From assembly GCA_938037185.1 (NCBI GenBank), contig CALHQK010000104.1:1-38029 (forward strand): DNA of 38,029 bases, read 5' to 3'. The first letter of the stretch is position 1. Every line of letters begins with the position of its first letter. Below the pieces are notes generated by a model. That model saw only the letters and a list, made by a program, of their open reading frames with translations, was not told the origin of the DNA and searched no databases. The DNA is from an uncultured Riemerella sp. (GTDB lineage Bacteria > Bacteroidota > Bacteroidia > Flavobacteriales > Weeksellaceae). Below are positions 17,946 through 26,261 of the stretch, piece after piece. Both the position numbers and the translations under genes were made by a program.

Positions 17946-17986
17946 AAAGGGAATCTCTTTTTCAGGGATTTCCTTTATATTTTTTA
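17946..17986 (+). terminator. Terminator after the SusC/SusD operon
   Basis: A 12-bp stem with two G-T pairs (17946-17957 with 17964-17975) and a 6-nt loop is followed by ATATTTTTTA. Its T tract merges with the argS promoter. Confidence 0.75.
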
Positions 17987-17992
17987 TCTTTG
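17985..17992 (+). promoter_or_regulatory. -7 promoter element of argS
   Basis: TATCTTTG matches TAnnTTTG, 17 bases before the argS ATG. It starts inside the T tract of the preceding terminator. Confidence 0.6.
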
Positions 17993-18009
17993 CGATTATT
18001 TTATTCATT

Positions 18010-19770
18010 ATGGTTAGAGAGATTTTACTTGAAAAAATACAGAAAGTTTTAGCAGAGAGTTTTGGTTTGGCGGATTTCGTTCCTGAAATTCAGCAGACAA
18101 AACCTGATTTTGAAGGAGATTTTACTGTCGTGACTTTTCCTTTGGTTAAAGTTTTGAAGAAAAGCCCAGATATCATCGCGACAGAACTTGGCGACAAGAT
18201 ACTTTCGGAGGTGGATTTTGTAGAAAATTATAACATTGTGAAAGGTTTTCTTAACCTAAAATTAAAGGACAATGTTTTCCTGCAAAGCTTTAAAAATCTT
18301 TCTGAAAATTTAGAGAAAATCACACCTAAGAATGAAACCATTATGGTGGAATATTCTTCGCCGAATACCAACAAGCCTTTGCATTTAGGACACATTAGAA
18401 ATAATCTTTTAGGTTTTTCTATTGCTAATATTTTGAAAGAAGAGGGCTATAATGTCATCAAAACCCAAATCATCAACGATAGAGGAATCCACATTTGTAA
18501 ATCTATGCTGGCATGGGAAAAATTCGGAAATGGAGCAACGCCAGAATCTACACAAACCAAAGGCGACAAGCTGGTAGGAAACTACTATGTGGAATTTGAC
18601 AAACATTACAAAGCAGAAATAGCCCAGCTGAAAGAACAAGGTATGGACGAAGAAACGGCTAAAAAACAAGCGCCGTCTATTTTAGAGGCGCAAAAAATGC
18701 TTTTGGACTGGGAAAATGGCGATGAAAAAGTAAGAAACCTTTGGGAGAAAATGAACGCTTGGGTTTATGCAGGATTTGCGGAAACTTATAAACGCCTTGG
18801 AGTAGATTTTGACCAAGTTCAATACGAAAGCCAAACTTACCTTTTGGGTAAAGATTTGATAAAAGAAGGTCTGGACAAAGGTGTTTTCTTCACCAAAGAA
18901 GATGGCTCTGTATGGTGCGACCTTACAGATGAAGGCTTGGATGAGAAACTTCTCCTTCGTGGAGATGGTACTTCTGTCTATATGACGCAGGATTTGGGAA
19001 CGGCAGTGGGGCGTTTCGCGGATAATGATATACAGAGACTTATCTACACGGTAGGAAATGAGCAGGATTATCATTTTCAGGTTTTGTTTAAAATCCTTAA
19101 AAAACTTGGCTACAGCTGGGCGGAGCACCTTTACCATCTTTCCTACGGAATGGTGGAACTTCCTAACGGGAAGATGAAATCTCGTGAAGGAACAGTGGTG
19201 GATGCCGATGACCTGATGCAGGAAATGTATCTTACGGCGAAAGAAAAAGCGCAGGAACTTGGAAAACTGGAAGCGCTGACCGAAGAGGAAAAAGAAAAAT
19301 CTTATGAAATCGTAGGTCTTGGAGCGTTGAAATATTTTATGCTAAAAGTAGATCCGAAGAAAAAAATGCTTTTCAATCCAGAGGAAAGTGTGGATTTCAA
19401 TGGGAATACAGGGCCTTTCATTCAGTATGCTTACGCCAGAATCCAGTCTTTACTGAAAAGAGCGGAGGGAACGGATTTCAATTTTTCTGAAAACATCGCC
19501 CTGAGTGAGAATGAAAAGGAACTTATCATTGCTCTGAGCGAATACAAGGAAACTGTAAGCAAAGCGGCGGCAGCACTCAGCCCTGCTCATTTGGCTAATT
19601 ATGTTTATGAAGTGGTGAAACTCTACAATGCTTTTTACCAAAACAATCCGATTTTGAACAACGAAAACGAAGATGTGAAGAAATTCCGACTATATCTGTC
19701 TCAACTCACAGGTGTGGTGATTAGAAAATCTTTACATCTGCTCGGAATAGGCGTGGTGGATAGAATGTAA
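18010..19770 (+). CDS. argS: Arginyl-tRNA synthetase
   Basis: It charges tRNA-Arg with arginine. The 586-residue class I synthetase has an N-terminal additional domain (about 1-95), a Rossmann catalytic core with the HIGH-type motif HLGHIRNN (about 125-132) preceded by SSPNTNKPL, the KMSK-type motif KMKSREGT (about 387-394), and a C-terminal DALR anticodon-binding domain (about 465-586) ending LHLLGIGVVDRM. It is monocistronic, with its own promoter, and is followed directly by the 42-bp repeat array. Confidence 0.97.
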   Translation: MVREILLEKIQKVLAESFGLADFVPEIQQTKPDFEGDFTVVTFPLVKVLKKSPDIIATELGDKILSEVDFVENYNIVKGFLNLKLKDNVFLQSFKNLSENLEKITPKNETIMVEYSSPNTNKPLHLGHIRNNLLGFSIANILKEEGYNVIKTQIINDRGIHICKSMLAWEKFGNGATPESTQTKGDKLVGNYYVEFDKHYKAEIAQLKEQGMDEETAKKQAPSILEAQKMLLDWENGDEKVRNLWEKMNAWVYAGFAETYKRLGVDFDQVQYESQTYLLGKDLIKEGLDKGVFFTKEDGSVWCDLTDEGLDEKLLLRGDGTSVYMTQDLGTAVGRFADNDIQRLIYTVGNEQDYHFQVLFKILKKLGYSWAEHLYHLSYGMVELPNGKMKSREGTVVDADDLMQEMYLTAKEKAQELGKLEALTEEEKEKSYEIVGLGALKYFMLKVDPKKKMLFNPEESVDFNGNTGPFIQYAYARIQSLLKRAEGTDFNFSENIALSENEKELIIALSEYKETVSKAAAALSPAHLANYVYEVVKLYNAFYQNNPILNNENEDVKKFRLYLSQLTGVVIRKSLHLLGIGVVDRM

Positions 19771-19774
19771 AAGT

Positions 19775-20150
19775 AACGGAAAGCCGCCGCAAAGATGTTT
19801 TGCCCTTCCGTCAAATGACGGAAGCTTCCCGCAAAAATGTTTCACCTTTCCGTCAAATGACGGAACGCTGTCGCAAGGTTGTTTTGCCTTTCCGTCAAAT
19901 TTTAGAAAATCTCGGAAGAATTTACTTTACCATTAAAAAACTTACAGAAGGCTGCCGCAGAGATGTTTTGCCTTTCTGTAAAGTTACAGAAGGTCGCCGC
20001 AAAGATGTTTGGGCTTTCTGTAAAGTTACAGAAGGTTGTCGCAAAGATGTTTCACCTTTCTGTAAAGTTACAGAGGGTCGCCGCAAGATGTTTGAGCATT
20101 CTGTAAAGTTACAGAAGGTTGCCGCAAAGATGTTTGACCTTTCTGTAAGA
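19775..20150 (+). repeat. 42-bp palindromic tandem array, nine units
   Basis: Units start at 19776, 19818, 19860, 19902 (degenerate), 19944, 19986, 20028, 20070 and 20111; all spacings are 42 except the last, 41. Units 1-3 have arms ACGGAA/TTCCGT and junction palindromes TTCCGTCAAATGACGGAA. Units 5-9 have arms ACAGAA/TTCTGT (unit 8 imperfect) and junctions TTCTGTAAAGTTACAGAA, so the two arms change together. The core is CCGCAAAGATGTTT. Because 42 is a multiple of three, long frames with a 14-residue period stay open on both strands; I do not regard them as genes. The array lies between the convergent genes argS and rfbA. Confidence 0.92.
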
Positions 20151-20167
20151 AAAAAGGGACGAAAAAT

Positions 20168-20212
20168 AAAAATCCCCCGCATCTTTTTTCTTTTGAGCGA
20201 GGGATTTTCGTT
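20168..20212. terminator. Bidirectional terminator between the repeat array and rfbA
   Basis: AAAATCCC-CGC (20169-20180) pairs with GCG-GGGATTTT (20197-20208) with small bulges and a T-rich loop. A-rich and T-rich flanks on the two sides suit termination of the minus-strand glycan operon. Confidence 0.7.
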
Positions 20213-20224
20213 GAGGTTTTAAAA

Positions 20225-21085
20225 TTATTTTATCAGCTTTTTAAGATAATCGCCGTAGCCGCTTTTTCCGTATTTTTCGGCAGATTTCAGGAGCTGTTCT
20301 TTGTTGATAAATCCTTTTTTGTAGGCAATCTCTTCAATGCAGGAGATTTTCACGCCTTGTCTTTTTTCAAGAACTTTTACGAATTCAGACGCCTCGTGAA
20401 GGGAATCAAAAGTCCCTGTATCGAGCCAAGCTGTTCCTCGGCTCATCACACCTACTTCTAATTGACCTTTTTCAAGATAAATTTTATTGATATCGGTAAT
20501 TTCCAATTCTCCTCTCGCCGAAGGTTTTAGGTTTTTAGCATATTCCACCACGGAATTATCGTAGAAATAAAGACCAGGCACGGCGTAGTTGGACTTTGGA
20601 ACGGCAGGTTTTTCTTCTATGGAAACGGCTTTTTGGTGTTCATCAAACTCTACCACACCATATCTTTCAGGGTCGGAAACAGGGTAGGCAAATACGCAGC
20701 CGCCTTTCACTTGGGTTTTGCTTTCCAGCAGCTGAGGAAGACCAGAGCCGTAGAAAATATTATCGCCCAAAACCAGCGCCACAGAATCTGACCCGATGAA
20801 CTCTTCTCCTAAAATAAACGCTTGAGCCAGCCCATCTGGAGAAGGCTGAATTTTGTATTCAAACTTACACCCGATTTGTGAGCCGTCTCCCAATAGTTTT
20901 TTGAAAGCCTCTTGGTCGTGCGGCGTAGTGATGATGAGTATCTCCCGAATCCCCGCCAATAGAAGGGTAGAAATAGGAAAATAAATCATAGGCTTGTCAT
21001 ATACGGGCATTAACTGCTTACTTACTGCGATGGTGAGCGGGTAGAGCCTTGTTCCAGAACCTCCCGCGAGAATTATTCCTTTCAT
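20225..21085 (-). CDS. rfbA: Glucose-1-phosphate thymidylyltransferase (RfbA/RmlA)
   Basis: It makes dTDP-glucose from glucose-1-phosphate and dTTP, the entry step to dTDP-deoxysugars. The 286 residues carry the nucleotidyltransferase signature GGSGTRLYPLT (about 8-18), the PVYDKPMIYFP loop (about 27-37), LVLGDNIFYG and AWLDTGTFDSL. It is the last gene of the minus-strand glycan operon, 12 bases after the polytopic membrane protein gene. With RfbB it supplies the 4-keto-6-deoxy sugar that the WecE-type enzyme aminates; rfbC and rfbD are not present. Its composition is less AT-rich than the genes upstream (a 60-base sample at 20581-20640 is 47% GC). Confidence 0.96.
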   Translation of the reverse strand: MKGIILAGGSGTRLYPLTIAVSKQLMPVYDKPMIYFPISTLLLAGIREILIITTPHDQEAFKKLLGDGSQIGCKFEYKIQPSPDGLAQAFILGEEFIGSDSVALVLGDNIFYGSGLPQLLESKTQVKGGCVFAYPVSDPERYGVVEFDEHQKAVSIEEKPAVPKSNYAVPGLYFYDNSVVEYAKNLKPSARGELEITDINKIYLEKGQLEVGVMSRGTAWLDTGTFDSLHEASEFVKVLEKRQGVKISCIEEIAYKKGFINKEQLLKSAEKYGKSGYGDYLKKLIK

Positions 21086-21097
21086 TGTGTAGTTTTA

Positions 21098-22690
21098 TTA
21101 TTTTAAAAACTTGTTATAATCATTTTTATTTTTCACCAAATGTAAAGAATTGTTGGCATAATCAAAGACATAAAAAGGAAAATTTATTTTGTCCTTATCT
21201 AAAATAAAGCCTGTTTCGGTTTCCTTGATTTCTGTACGAGGCCTATTGTTCAGTTTTTTCCCAAAAATAGAATACAAATAGGTGTCTTTGGTACTGATGA
21301 GATGTATGTTTGAAGGGTTTATGCCTGCATCGGGTGCATACATATTCAGTGCAGATATCACTTCATAAGACGCTTCTAATGTGGTTTCATCAGTGATGAG
21401 TTTGTTATTTTCCTCATTATTTTTTATGATAATTATTTTTTCATCTTTTATATCCTTAGGAAGCTGAGAAGCCAAGCTATTGATAAGGTTTTTGTTATAA
21501 TTGCTGGCGTATATCCAAGAGTTTTTTTCGGATATTACACAAATAAAGTTGATGGATAAAAATAAAAATAATAAGGTTTTCAGCAGGTTTTGATAACTTT
21601 TCTTTTTTGCAGAAGCCAAACCATTGTAAATTAAATATCCTAAAAGTAAGGAAGAAGAAATTTTGACCCAAAGTAAAATTCTGTTCTCAAAACCGAATGC
21701 AATAGGAGGGTATCGGGAGATAAAGAAAACGGCAATGGTCATCAAAAAAATGCCGAGAAATACTATGAAATAGCGCTTTGGTATGGTTTTATCAAATTTA
21801 CAGAAAATAGAAACCATACAAGAAATAACCAATCCGAGTGCTAATAAAATATAATCAAATCCAGAATAATCAGCAATGGCTAAGATGCTTTGTTTAGCAA
21901 TGTATGCAAAGTCAAGAATGAATAATTTAAAGAAAGAAAAAATTAAAACCAAACTATGCGAAATACTGAAACTAACTTTAGAAGATGCATAATCAAAATG
22001 TTCAGGATAGATGATTTTTACTAAAAAATATTTGTAAAACACAGCGATGAATAAACCTAATCCTATAGAAAGGGATAGTTTTAGCAGGATTTTTTCTCTG
22101 TTCGTAATTACTAAAATAAATATGGATAAAGGAATCAAAAATAAATGCAATTCTTGGAATAGTAGTGAAATTCCCAATAATATTCCAGATATCAAATGAT
22201 AAATCAAATTATCTTTTGATGATAGGTATAATATACTTTGGAAATACCATATGTATATCAAATAAGCCCCACACATCACAAAAGAGAATAAATTAGATGA
22301 AGATAAAGGAAATATAGTGGCTAATATACAAGCTAATAGTGTAAAAGCACTATATTCACTAAAAAACTTATCTAAAATTAATTTTAATAGCCATGCCACG
22401 ATGGGAAATAGAAAATTATGAATGTAAAACAAAGGCGTCCAAAATCCCCCTAAATAAGTTGCGAATGTTATCACAATAGGAGAAATTGGGCGTGTATGTC
22501 TGTTAGGGTCGGAGGTGTATAGATTATAAACTTCGGATATATTGTATTTCCCTTCCTGATATTGATATAATATTTCTAAATGATTCAGGTCATCAGACAG
22601 CACGGGATTATCTCCAAGTAAGACAAAAGCCCCTTGTAATAAGATGAAAAATAACGCAGTTAATAAAAAAATAGTTTTTTCTATTCTCAT
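21098..22690 (-). CDS. Polytopic membrane protein, GtrII/GT-C-like glycosyltransferase candidate
   Basis: The 530-residue inner-membrane protein has about ten hydrophobic helices (first at about 5-26, last near 350-385) and a soluble C-terminal part of about 140 residues. The first periplasmic loop carries VLSDDLNHLE (about 30-39), an acidic pair in the position where GT-C enzymes keep their catalytic Asp, and HTRPISPI follows. That layout suits a GtrII-type transferase that uses an undecaprenyl-phosphate-linked sugar outside the membrane. The GtrB-like enzyme at 28070 could make that donor. Its start overlaps the wecE stop by 4 bases (ATGA). The family call is by eye; an O-antigen ligase or polymerase is less likely. 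Confidence 0.6.
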   Translation of the reverse strand: MRIEKTIFLLTALFFILLQGAFVLLGDNPVLSDDLNHLEILYQYQEGKYNISEVYNLYTSDPNRHTRPISPIVITFATYLGGFWTPLFYIHNFLFPIVAWLLKLILDKFFSEYSAFTLLACILATIFPLSSSNLFSFVMCGAYLIYIWYFQSILYLSSKDNLIYHLISGILLGISLLFQELHLFLIPLSIFILVITNREKILLKLSLSIGLGLFIAVFYKYFLVKIIYPEHFDYASSKVSFSISHSLVLIFSFFKLFILDFAYIAKQSILAIADYSGFDYILLALGLVISCMVSIFCKFDKTIPKRYFIVFLGIFLMTIAVFFISRYPPIAFGFENRILLWVKISSSLLLGYLIYNGLASAKKKSYQNLLKTLLFLFLSINFICVISEKNSWIYASNYNKNLINSLASQLPKDIKDEKIIIIKNNEENNKLITDETTLEASYEVISALNMYAPDAGINPSNIHLISTKDTYLYSIFGKKLNNRPRTEIKETETGFILDKDKINFPFYVFDYANNSLHLVKNKNDYNKFLK

Positions 22691-23829
22691 AATTCTTTTA
22701 TCGTGTTGATGATGTATTCCACCTGTTCATCGGTAAGCTCGTAGAACAGAGGAAGCCTCACAAGACAGTCAGAAAACATGTCTGAGTTAGGAAGTTCACT
22801 TTTTCGGGTAGAATATTTTTCATAATAAGAACTCTTGTGCAATGAAAGATAATGGAAAACAGATAGAATCCCTTTGTCTTTCAGGTGTTGGATGAATCTC
22901 GTTCTGTCATCTACATTATTACAAACCAAATAAAACATATGGGCGTTGTTAGTCGCATATTCTGGAACGAGAGGAAGTTTTGGTTTTTTAATAGAAACAG
23001 GTTCAAAGCTAGAAAGTCCTTCATAATAACGATTCCAGATTTTGATTCTTTTATCCTGAATGTCTCTCATGTTTTCTATCTGAGCCCAAAGAAAAGCAGA
23101 AATAATCTCACTCGGCAGGAAAGAAGACCCAGTGTCTACCCAGCTGTATTTATCTACTTCGCCTCTGAAAAACTGCGAACGGTTCGTTCCTTTTTCCCAA
23201 ATGATTTCAGCTCTTTGGATGAAGCGGTCATCATTGATGCAGAGCATACCGCCTTCACCTGAGATAATATTTTTGGTTTCATGGAATGAAAAAGCAGAAA
23301 GATGCCCAATGCTTCCTAATGCTTTTTTTGTTCCATCTTTGGAAATATAGTAGCTGTCGATGGCTTGTGCAGCATCTTCTATTACGATGATTCCGTGTTT
23401 GTTAGCTATGGACATTATTTTATCCATATCACAAGCGACACCAGCGTAATGAACCACCACGATTGCTTTGGTTTTTTCAGTGATTAAAGCTTCTATTTGG
23501 TCAGCATCTATATTCGGATTGTCAGAATAAGAATCTGCAAAAACGATATCAGCACCTTGTCTTACGAATGCCAGCGCTGTGGACACAAAAGTAAAACTAG
23601 GAACGATGACCTCGTCACCTTCCTTGATATCTGCTAAAATAGCAGCCATTTCTAATGCATCTGTGCAGGAAGTGGTAAGCAGTGTTTTTTTGAAACCAAA
23701 TTTTTTTTCAAAAAATTCTTGACATTTTTTGGTGAAGAGTCCGTTTCCAGAGATTTTCCCTGATTTTACAGCTTCTTCTATATATTGCATTTCTTTACCA
23801 GTAAGGTAAGGTTTGTTGAATGGTATCAT
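22687..23829 (-). CDS. wecE: dTDP-4-amino-4,6-dideoxyhexose transaminase (WecE/RffA type)
   Basis: This PLP enzyme transfers an amino group from glutamate to C4 of a dTDP-4-keto-6-deoxyhexose. Its 380 residues open with IPFNKPYLTGKEM, as in WecE/RffA. Key residues are D152 in IEDAAQA and the Schiff-base lysine K186 in SFHETKNI, with GEGGMLC after it. By similarity to WecE the product should be dTDP-4-amino-4,6-dideoxygalactose (Fuc4N); the gluco isomer Qui4N (VioA type) cannot be excluded. Its substrate comes from RfbA and RfbB in the same operon, and the NeuD-like gene two places upstream may N-acetylate the product. Confidence 0.9.
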   Translation of the reverse strand: MIPFNKPYLTGKEMQYIEEAVKSGKISGNGLFTKKCQEFFEKKFGFKKTLLTTSCTDALEMAAILADIKEGDEVIVPSFTFVSTALAFVRQGADIVFADSYSDNPNIDADQIEALITEKTKAIVVVHYAGVACDMDKIMSIANKHGIIVIEDAAQAIDSYYISKDGTKKALGSIGHLSAFSFHETKNIISGEGGMLCINDDRFIQRAEIIWEKGTNRSQFFRGEVDKYSWVDTGSSFLPSEIISAFLWAQIENMRDIQDKRIKIWNRYYEGLSSFEPVSIKKPKLPLVPEYATNNAHMFYLVCNNVDDRTRFIQHLKDKGILSVFHYLSLHKSSYYEKYSTRKSELPNSDMFSDCLVRLPLFYELTDEQVEYIINTIKEL

Positions 23830-23846
23830 AAGCTATAGTATAAAAA

Positions 23847-24998
23847 TTATAATCTTGAATATTTTTTTTCTTTGAGTGTCAAAAACTTTTTCTCTATGTA
23901 ATTATACGAAAAATAACTAATAAAAATAGTAATACCTATGGTTAAAATATATTGGAGAATAAATAGTGAAACCATGTTTATAGGAAATACAAGCGTTTTT
24001 AAATATTCTAAAAGAGGAAAAACTAAAAACATAACAAAAGGATGATACATATATATGCCGTAAGATATTTTGCCCATTTTATCAAAAATTTTTGAACGAA
24101 AATAAAAACGATTATTAACAGTCAGTATGATGAAAGACAAGAAAAAAATACTAATAATAAACGAATGTGTATATCTACTAAAAAAAGGAAAAAAAGATAA
24201 TATCAGTATAATAAATATGTTGATGAGATAAAAAATCTTTTTATCAATAATAGTTTTTATCTTTTCAAAATAAGAAGAATTAATAAACAATCCACCCATG
24301 CAGCCTATAAATAGGTATTCATATCTAAAAGCAGAAAAAAAATTAACTTTAAAGAAATAATTTAAAATGAAAATAAGAATAATACAGGATGATAGCCATA
24401 AATAAGGTCTTCTCTTAAAAACAAGTAATAATAAAACAGGCCAAAATAAATAAAATTGCTCCTCTATAGAAACAGACCATGTCTGAGAACCTCCCACTAA
24501 GACAATACCTTCGGAAAGCCCATAATTAGATAAAAAACCTAAATAAGACAAAATAGTTTTTGGGGAATCATAGTCTGTGGCAAGAACCATTCTATAATAA
24601 GTATTTGGGAAAGTATCAAATATTCCAAAATAAAAAGATATGAAAGGAATGATGAGGAATGAAATTCCCATAATAATATAATATAATGGCCAAATTCTTA
24701 AAACCCGCCTCATATAAAATTTTTGAAAATCAAAAACTCCAAATTTTCTTTTTTCGCGAACGATTAAATGTGTAATTAGAAACCCACTCAAAACAAAGAA
24801 AAAAAACACAGAATTTTTTCCTAGAGAATGGATAAAATCATAGAAATATTTATTATCTGCAAAAGAGTATGTGTCATTTAGTAAAGCTTCTCTATCGGAG
24901 GATTTTAATAGTTCAACATGATGAACCAAAACTCCTAAAGCAGCAATAGCCCGAAGTTCATTCAGTCCTTTTAAAAAGATATTGTCGTTTTTCATCAT
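23847..24998 (-). CDS. Membrane acyltransferase, OafA/acyltransferase-3 family
   Basis: The 383-residue inner-membrane protein has about ten membrane helices. The family signature is in helix 1: GLNELRAIAALGVLVHHVEL, with R16 and H26/H27 as the likely functional residues. The second conserved part, FFFVLSGFLITHLI followed by RRVLRIWPLYY, is also present. Such enzymes O-acetylate sugars of exported glycans. Its start overlaps the stop of the NeuD-like gene by 4 bases. It is one of the most AT-rich genes of the window (25% GC in the 60-base sample 24001-24060), suggesting recent acquisition or cassette exchange. Confidence 0.9.
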   Translation of the reverse strand: MMKNDNIFLKGLNELRAIAALGVLVHHVELLKSSDREALLNDTYSFADNKYFYDFIHSLGKNSVFFFFVLSGFLITHLIVREKRKFGVFDFQKFYMRRVLRIWPLYYIIMGISFLIIPFISFYFGIFDTFPNTYYRMVLATDYDSPKTILSYLGFLSNYGLSEGIVLVGGSQTWSVSIEEQFYLFWPVLLLLVFKRRPYLWLSSCIILIFILNYFFKVNFFSAFRYEYLFIGCMGGLFINSSYFEKIKTIIDKKIFYLINIFIILILSFFPFFSRYTHSFIISIFFLSFIILTVNNRFYFRSKIFDKMGKISYGIYMYHPFVMFLVFPLLEYLKTLVFPINMVSLFILQYILTIGITIFISYFSYNYIEKKFLTLKEKKYSRL

Positions 24999-25627
24999 CT
25001 TACAAATCTTGCAGGATTTCCTACATATAGTCCTTTTTCTTCGATGTTTTTTATTACAACAGTTCCGCCTCCTGTTCTTGTTCCTTCAGTGATAGATATA
25101 TTATCTATTATTATAGAATTTATGCCTATTATACATTGTTCTTTTATGTCCACAAATCCCGCCATAGATACACATGGAGAGATAAAGGAGTGAGTGCCTA
25201 TTATGGTATCATGTGCAATGCTGCTGGAAATGTTAATCAAAACATTATTTCCGATTTTTACATTTTGGTCAATCACACATCTTGGATAGATAACCGTTCC
25301 AGCGCCTATTTCAGCGGAAGGATCTACATAACAGGAGGAATGAATAAATTTATAGAAAGGAATATCATTATGATATTTTTCAAACAGTATCTTTCTGATA
25401 TTCATGTGGTTATATCCCACGCCAATCAGCAATTCATCAAAACTATTTTTCGAATATTCTTCTAAAATATCATTAGTCCCACCAATAACCGAAATAGAGT
25501 TGATAATGGTCCCTTTTGGTTGGAAATCATCAAAAAAAGCAACCACTTTATCCTCTGTATCCGTGTGTATATGGTGGGCAATCTGCTGTCCCAAGTGTGC
25601 AGAACCTATTATTGCTATTCGTTTCAT
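24995..25627 (-). CDS. NeuD/PglD-type sugar acetyltransferase
   Basis: The 210-residue cytoplasmic enzyme has a PglD-type N-terminal Rossmann-like domain that binds the nucleotide sugar (about 1-85, IAIIGSAHLGQQ) and a C-terminal left-handed beta-helix of hexapeptide repeats (about 95-205) that binds acetyl-CoA. H139 in SSIAHDTIIG is the expected catalytic base. PglD and related enzymes N-acetylate 4-amino-sugar nucleotides, so the dTDP-4-amino sugar from the WecE-type enzyme is the obvious substrate. It overlaps the OafA-like and HAD-like neighbours by 4 bases each, so the three are translationally coupled. Confidence 0.88.
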   Translation of the reverse strand: MKRIAIIGSAHLGQQIAHHIHTDTEDKVVAFFDDFQPKGTIINSISVIGGTNDILEEYSKNSFDELLIGVGYNHMNIRKILFEKYHNDIPFYKFIHSSCYVDPSAEIGAGTVIYPRCVIDQNVKIGNNVLINISSSIAHDTIIGTHSFISPCVSMAGFVDIKEQCIIGINSIIIDNISITEGTRTGGGTVVIKNIEEKGLYVGNPARFVR

Positions 25628-26259
25628 AGATAATTTTTTATTTCGCTGAAATTCGTTATTCTATCCTTAGCGGATGGATATATATTATCTCTGTCAATCA
25701 GTAAAGCTTTGATTCCTAATTTTTTAGCGGGAATAATATCAAGTTTTAATGAATCACCAATGTAGATGATTTCACTAGCATTAGCATTTAGTTTTTCGAG
25801 AGCCCTTGCATAAAATTCCAAAGAAGGTTTTCTTAGGTTCTCTTTTTCAGAGACAATGTATTCATCAAAAATATTTTCTCCAATCAATCCTTCTAGTTTT
25901 TCTTGTAAACTACTATTAAAATTAGAAACAACAGCTTTTTTGATGTCTAATTTTTTGGTTTCTTCACAGTCGTCAAAAGCCTGCCATGGCAGATAGGAAC
26001 ACACTTCGAAAAGTTCTTTCAGCAGGTTCTCATTGGGAATAATGCCCAAAGCCATTAGCAATTCTGAATTAAACTCTTCATAAAAATCTCTTGATGTGGT
26101 ATCTGGAAAATTGATAATCTCAGAAAGTAATTTATGTCTTAGTTTTAGTTCAGTTTCATTTATTTTATACCCATTATCTTGTAGGACTTTTAGGATTCTT
26201 TCCCAAAGATTAGGCTTGTATATGAGAGTATTAGCAGCATCAAATAGAAGATATTTCAT
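25624..26259 (-). CDS. HAD-superfamily protein with altered motif I
   Basis: The 211-residue protein has a HAD-type Rossmann core with a helical cap (about 15-95). Motif I reads LLFDAANTLI: nucleophile D7 is present, but the second Asp of the usual DxD is A9, so the general acid of HAD phosphatases is missing. Motif II (VVSNFN), the motif III lysine (LRKPSLEF) and motif IV (IGDSLKLDI) are intact. It may be a non-phosphatase HAD enzyme, for example one acting by a dehalogenase-like mechanism, or a slow phosphatase; phosphosugar dephosphorylation would fit the operon but not the missing residue. It overlaps the NeuD-like gene by 4 bases and lies 2 bases after the ATP-grasp gene. Confidence 0.85.
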   Translation of the reverse strand: MKYLLFDAANTLIYKPNLWERILKVLQDNGYKINETELKLRHKLLSEIINFPDTTSRDFYEEFNSELLMALGIIPNENLLKELFEVCSYLPWQAFDDCEETKKLDIKKAVVSNFNSSLQEKLEGLIGENIFDEYIVSEKENLRKPSLEFYARALEKLNANASEIIYIGDSLKLDIIPAKKLGIKALLIDRDNIYPSAKDRITNFSEIKNYL

Positions 26260-26261
26260 AG

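Noticed and set aside
19775..20150. CRISPR array
   Set aside because: The 18-bp dyads and 22-24-bp interiors mimic repeat and spacer, but the interiors are near-identical to each other rather than unique, and no cas gene is present.
19800..20222. 140-codon plus-strand ORF and 86-codon minus-strand ORF as proteins
   Set aside because: Both come from a 42-bp non-coding repeat being a multiple of three; the sister array at 5762 does not keep frame.
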